6,025 nt of DNA. Source: Novosphingobium sp. (GTDB taxonomy: Bacteria > Pseudomonadota > Alphaproteobacteria > Sphingomonadales > Sphingomonadaceae). This document shows, piece after piece, positions 5,863 to 6,025 of this stretch (the stretch's first letter is position 1; every line of letters begins with the position of its first letter). Location: the NCBI GenBank assembly GCA_020853995.1, contig JADYXV010000040.1, forward strand, positions 1 to 6,025, read 5' to 3'. The position numbers were made by a program, and so were the translations under genes. Below the pieces are notes generated by a model. It saw only the letters and a program-made list of their open reading frames with translations. It had not been told where the DNA came from and ran no database searches.

Positions 5863-6025
5863 AAACCGGCTTTCAGCATCCAGTCGTGGAAAAGGCGCAC
5901 CGGGCGCGATTGCAACGCGCGCGGGCGACACACGAACCAGTAGGAATAGGGGCTGTCGACATCAATGTCATAAAGCCGCGCAAGGCGTGAATCATGGCTG
6001 CGGTGATAGTGGTCATCGTGCATGA
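5859..6025 (-). CDS. LysR-family transcriptional regulator, C-terminal end only (runs off right edge)
   Basis: The last 54 codons of a minus-strand gene, open from the window edge to TGA at 5859-5861. The translation ends SPYSYWFVCRPRAL, then RPVRLFHDWMLKAGL. An aromatic SYWFVC strand followed by a short linker and a V-x-x-F-x-x-W-L/M-L helix is the standard C-terminus of the LysR substrate-binding domain, especially of GcvA-like members. The His/Asp-rich stretch before it (MHDDHYHRSHDSRL) is unusual for the family. The DNA-binding N-terminus lies outside the window, so the effector and targets cannot be judged. It overlaps the following small gene by four bases (GTGA), suggesting one transcript with coupled translation. 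Confidence 0.8.
   Translation of the reverse strand, partial: MHDDHYHRSHDSRLARLYDIDVDSPYSYWFVCRPRALQSRPVRLFHDWMLKAGL

Noticed and set aside
5863..5931. GTG start at 5931 for the small gene before hisN
   Set aside because: This stretch is the C-terminal coding region of a LysR gene in another frame, whose sequence is convincing.
1..6025. Mobile elements, CRISPR arrays, tRNA/rRNA, toxin-antitoxin or phage genes
   Set aside because: No transposase, integrase, regularly spaced direct repeats, cloverleaf or terminal inverted repeats were seen; coding is dense and typical of core chromosome.

Overview
The window looks like ordinary chromosomal housekeeping DNA from a GC-rich alphaproteobacterium, most likely a sphingomonad (Novosphingobium, Sphingopyxis or Erythrobacter type). 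This rests on the protein sequences of NadE, Prs, HisN and the small conserved proteins, on codon usage, and on short, often Shine-Dalgarno-poor leaders. I cannot place it by alignment. There is no transposase, integrase, phage gene, CRISPR array, tRNA or rRNA.

Layout, left to right. A 5' portion of an unrecognised gene (minus strand) runs off the left edge. Its 77-bp upstream gap holds two near-identical 15-bp palindromes of Fur-family architecture that bracket a plausible promoter. Next come nadE (minus; glutamine-dependent NAD+ synthetase) and, divergently, prs (plus; PRPP synthetase). Converging on prs with a 7-bp gap is a two-gene minus-strand unit: an AraC-family regulator followed by a 117-residue conserved hypothetical. 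A hairpin in the last codons of the hypothetical may serve as the terminator of prs. Divergent from the AraC gene is a HisN-type inositol-monophosphatase-family gene (plus). Converging on it with a single intervening base is a 123-132 residue small protein. That protein is probably translationally coupled (GTGA overlap) to the 3' end of a LysR-family regulator that runs off the right edge.

Metabolically, prs, nadE and hisN are linked through PRPP and its products: PRPP feeds NAD and histidine synthesis, NadE finishes NAD, and HisN acts late in histidine synthesis. They lie in different transcription units, so this is a loose neighbourhood rather than an operon. Two regulators (AraC and LysR) each head a unit with a small uncharacterised protein. 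The most interesting non-coding signal is the tandem Fur-like operator pair at 418-477, which predicts metal (probably iron) control of the unknown left-edge gene. I found no clear evidence of a wholly new multi-gene system.
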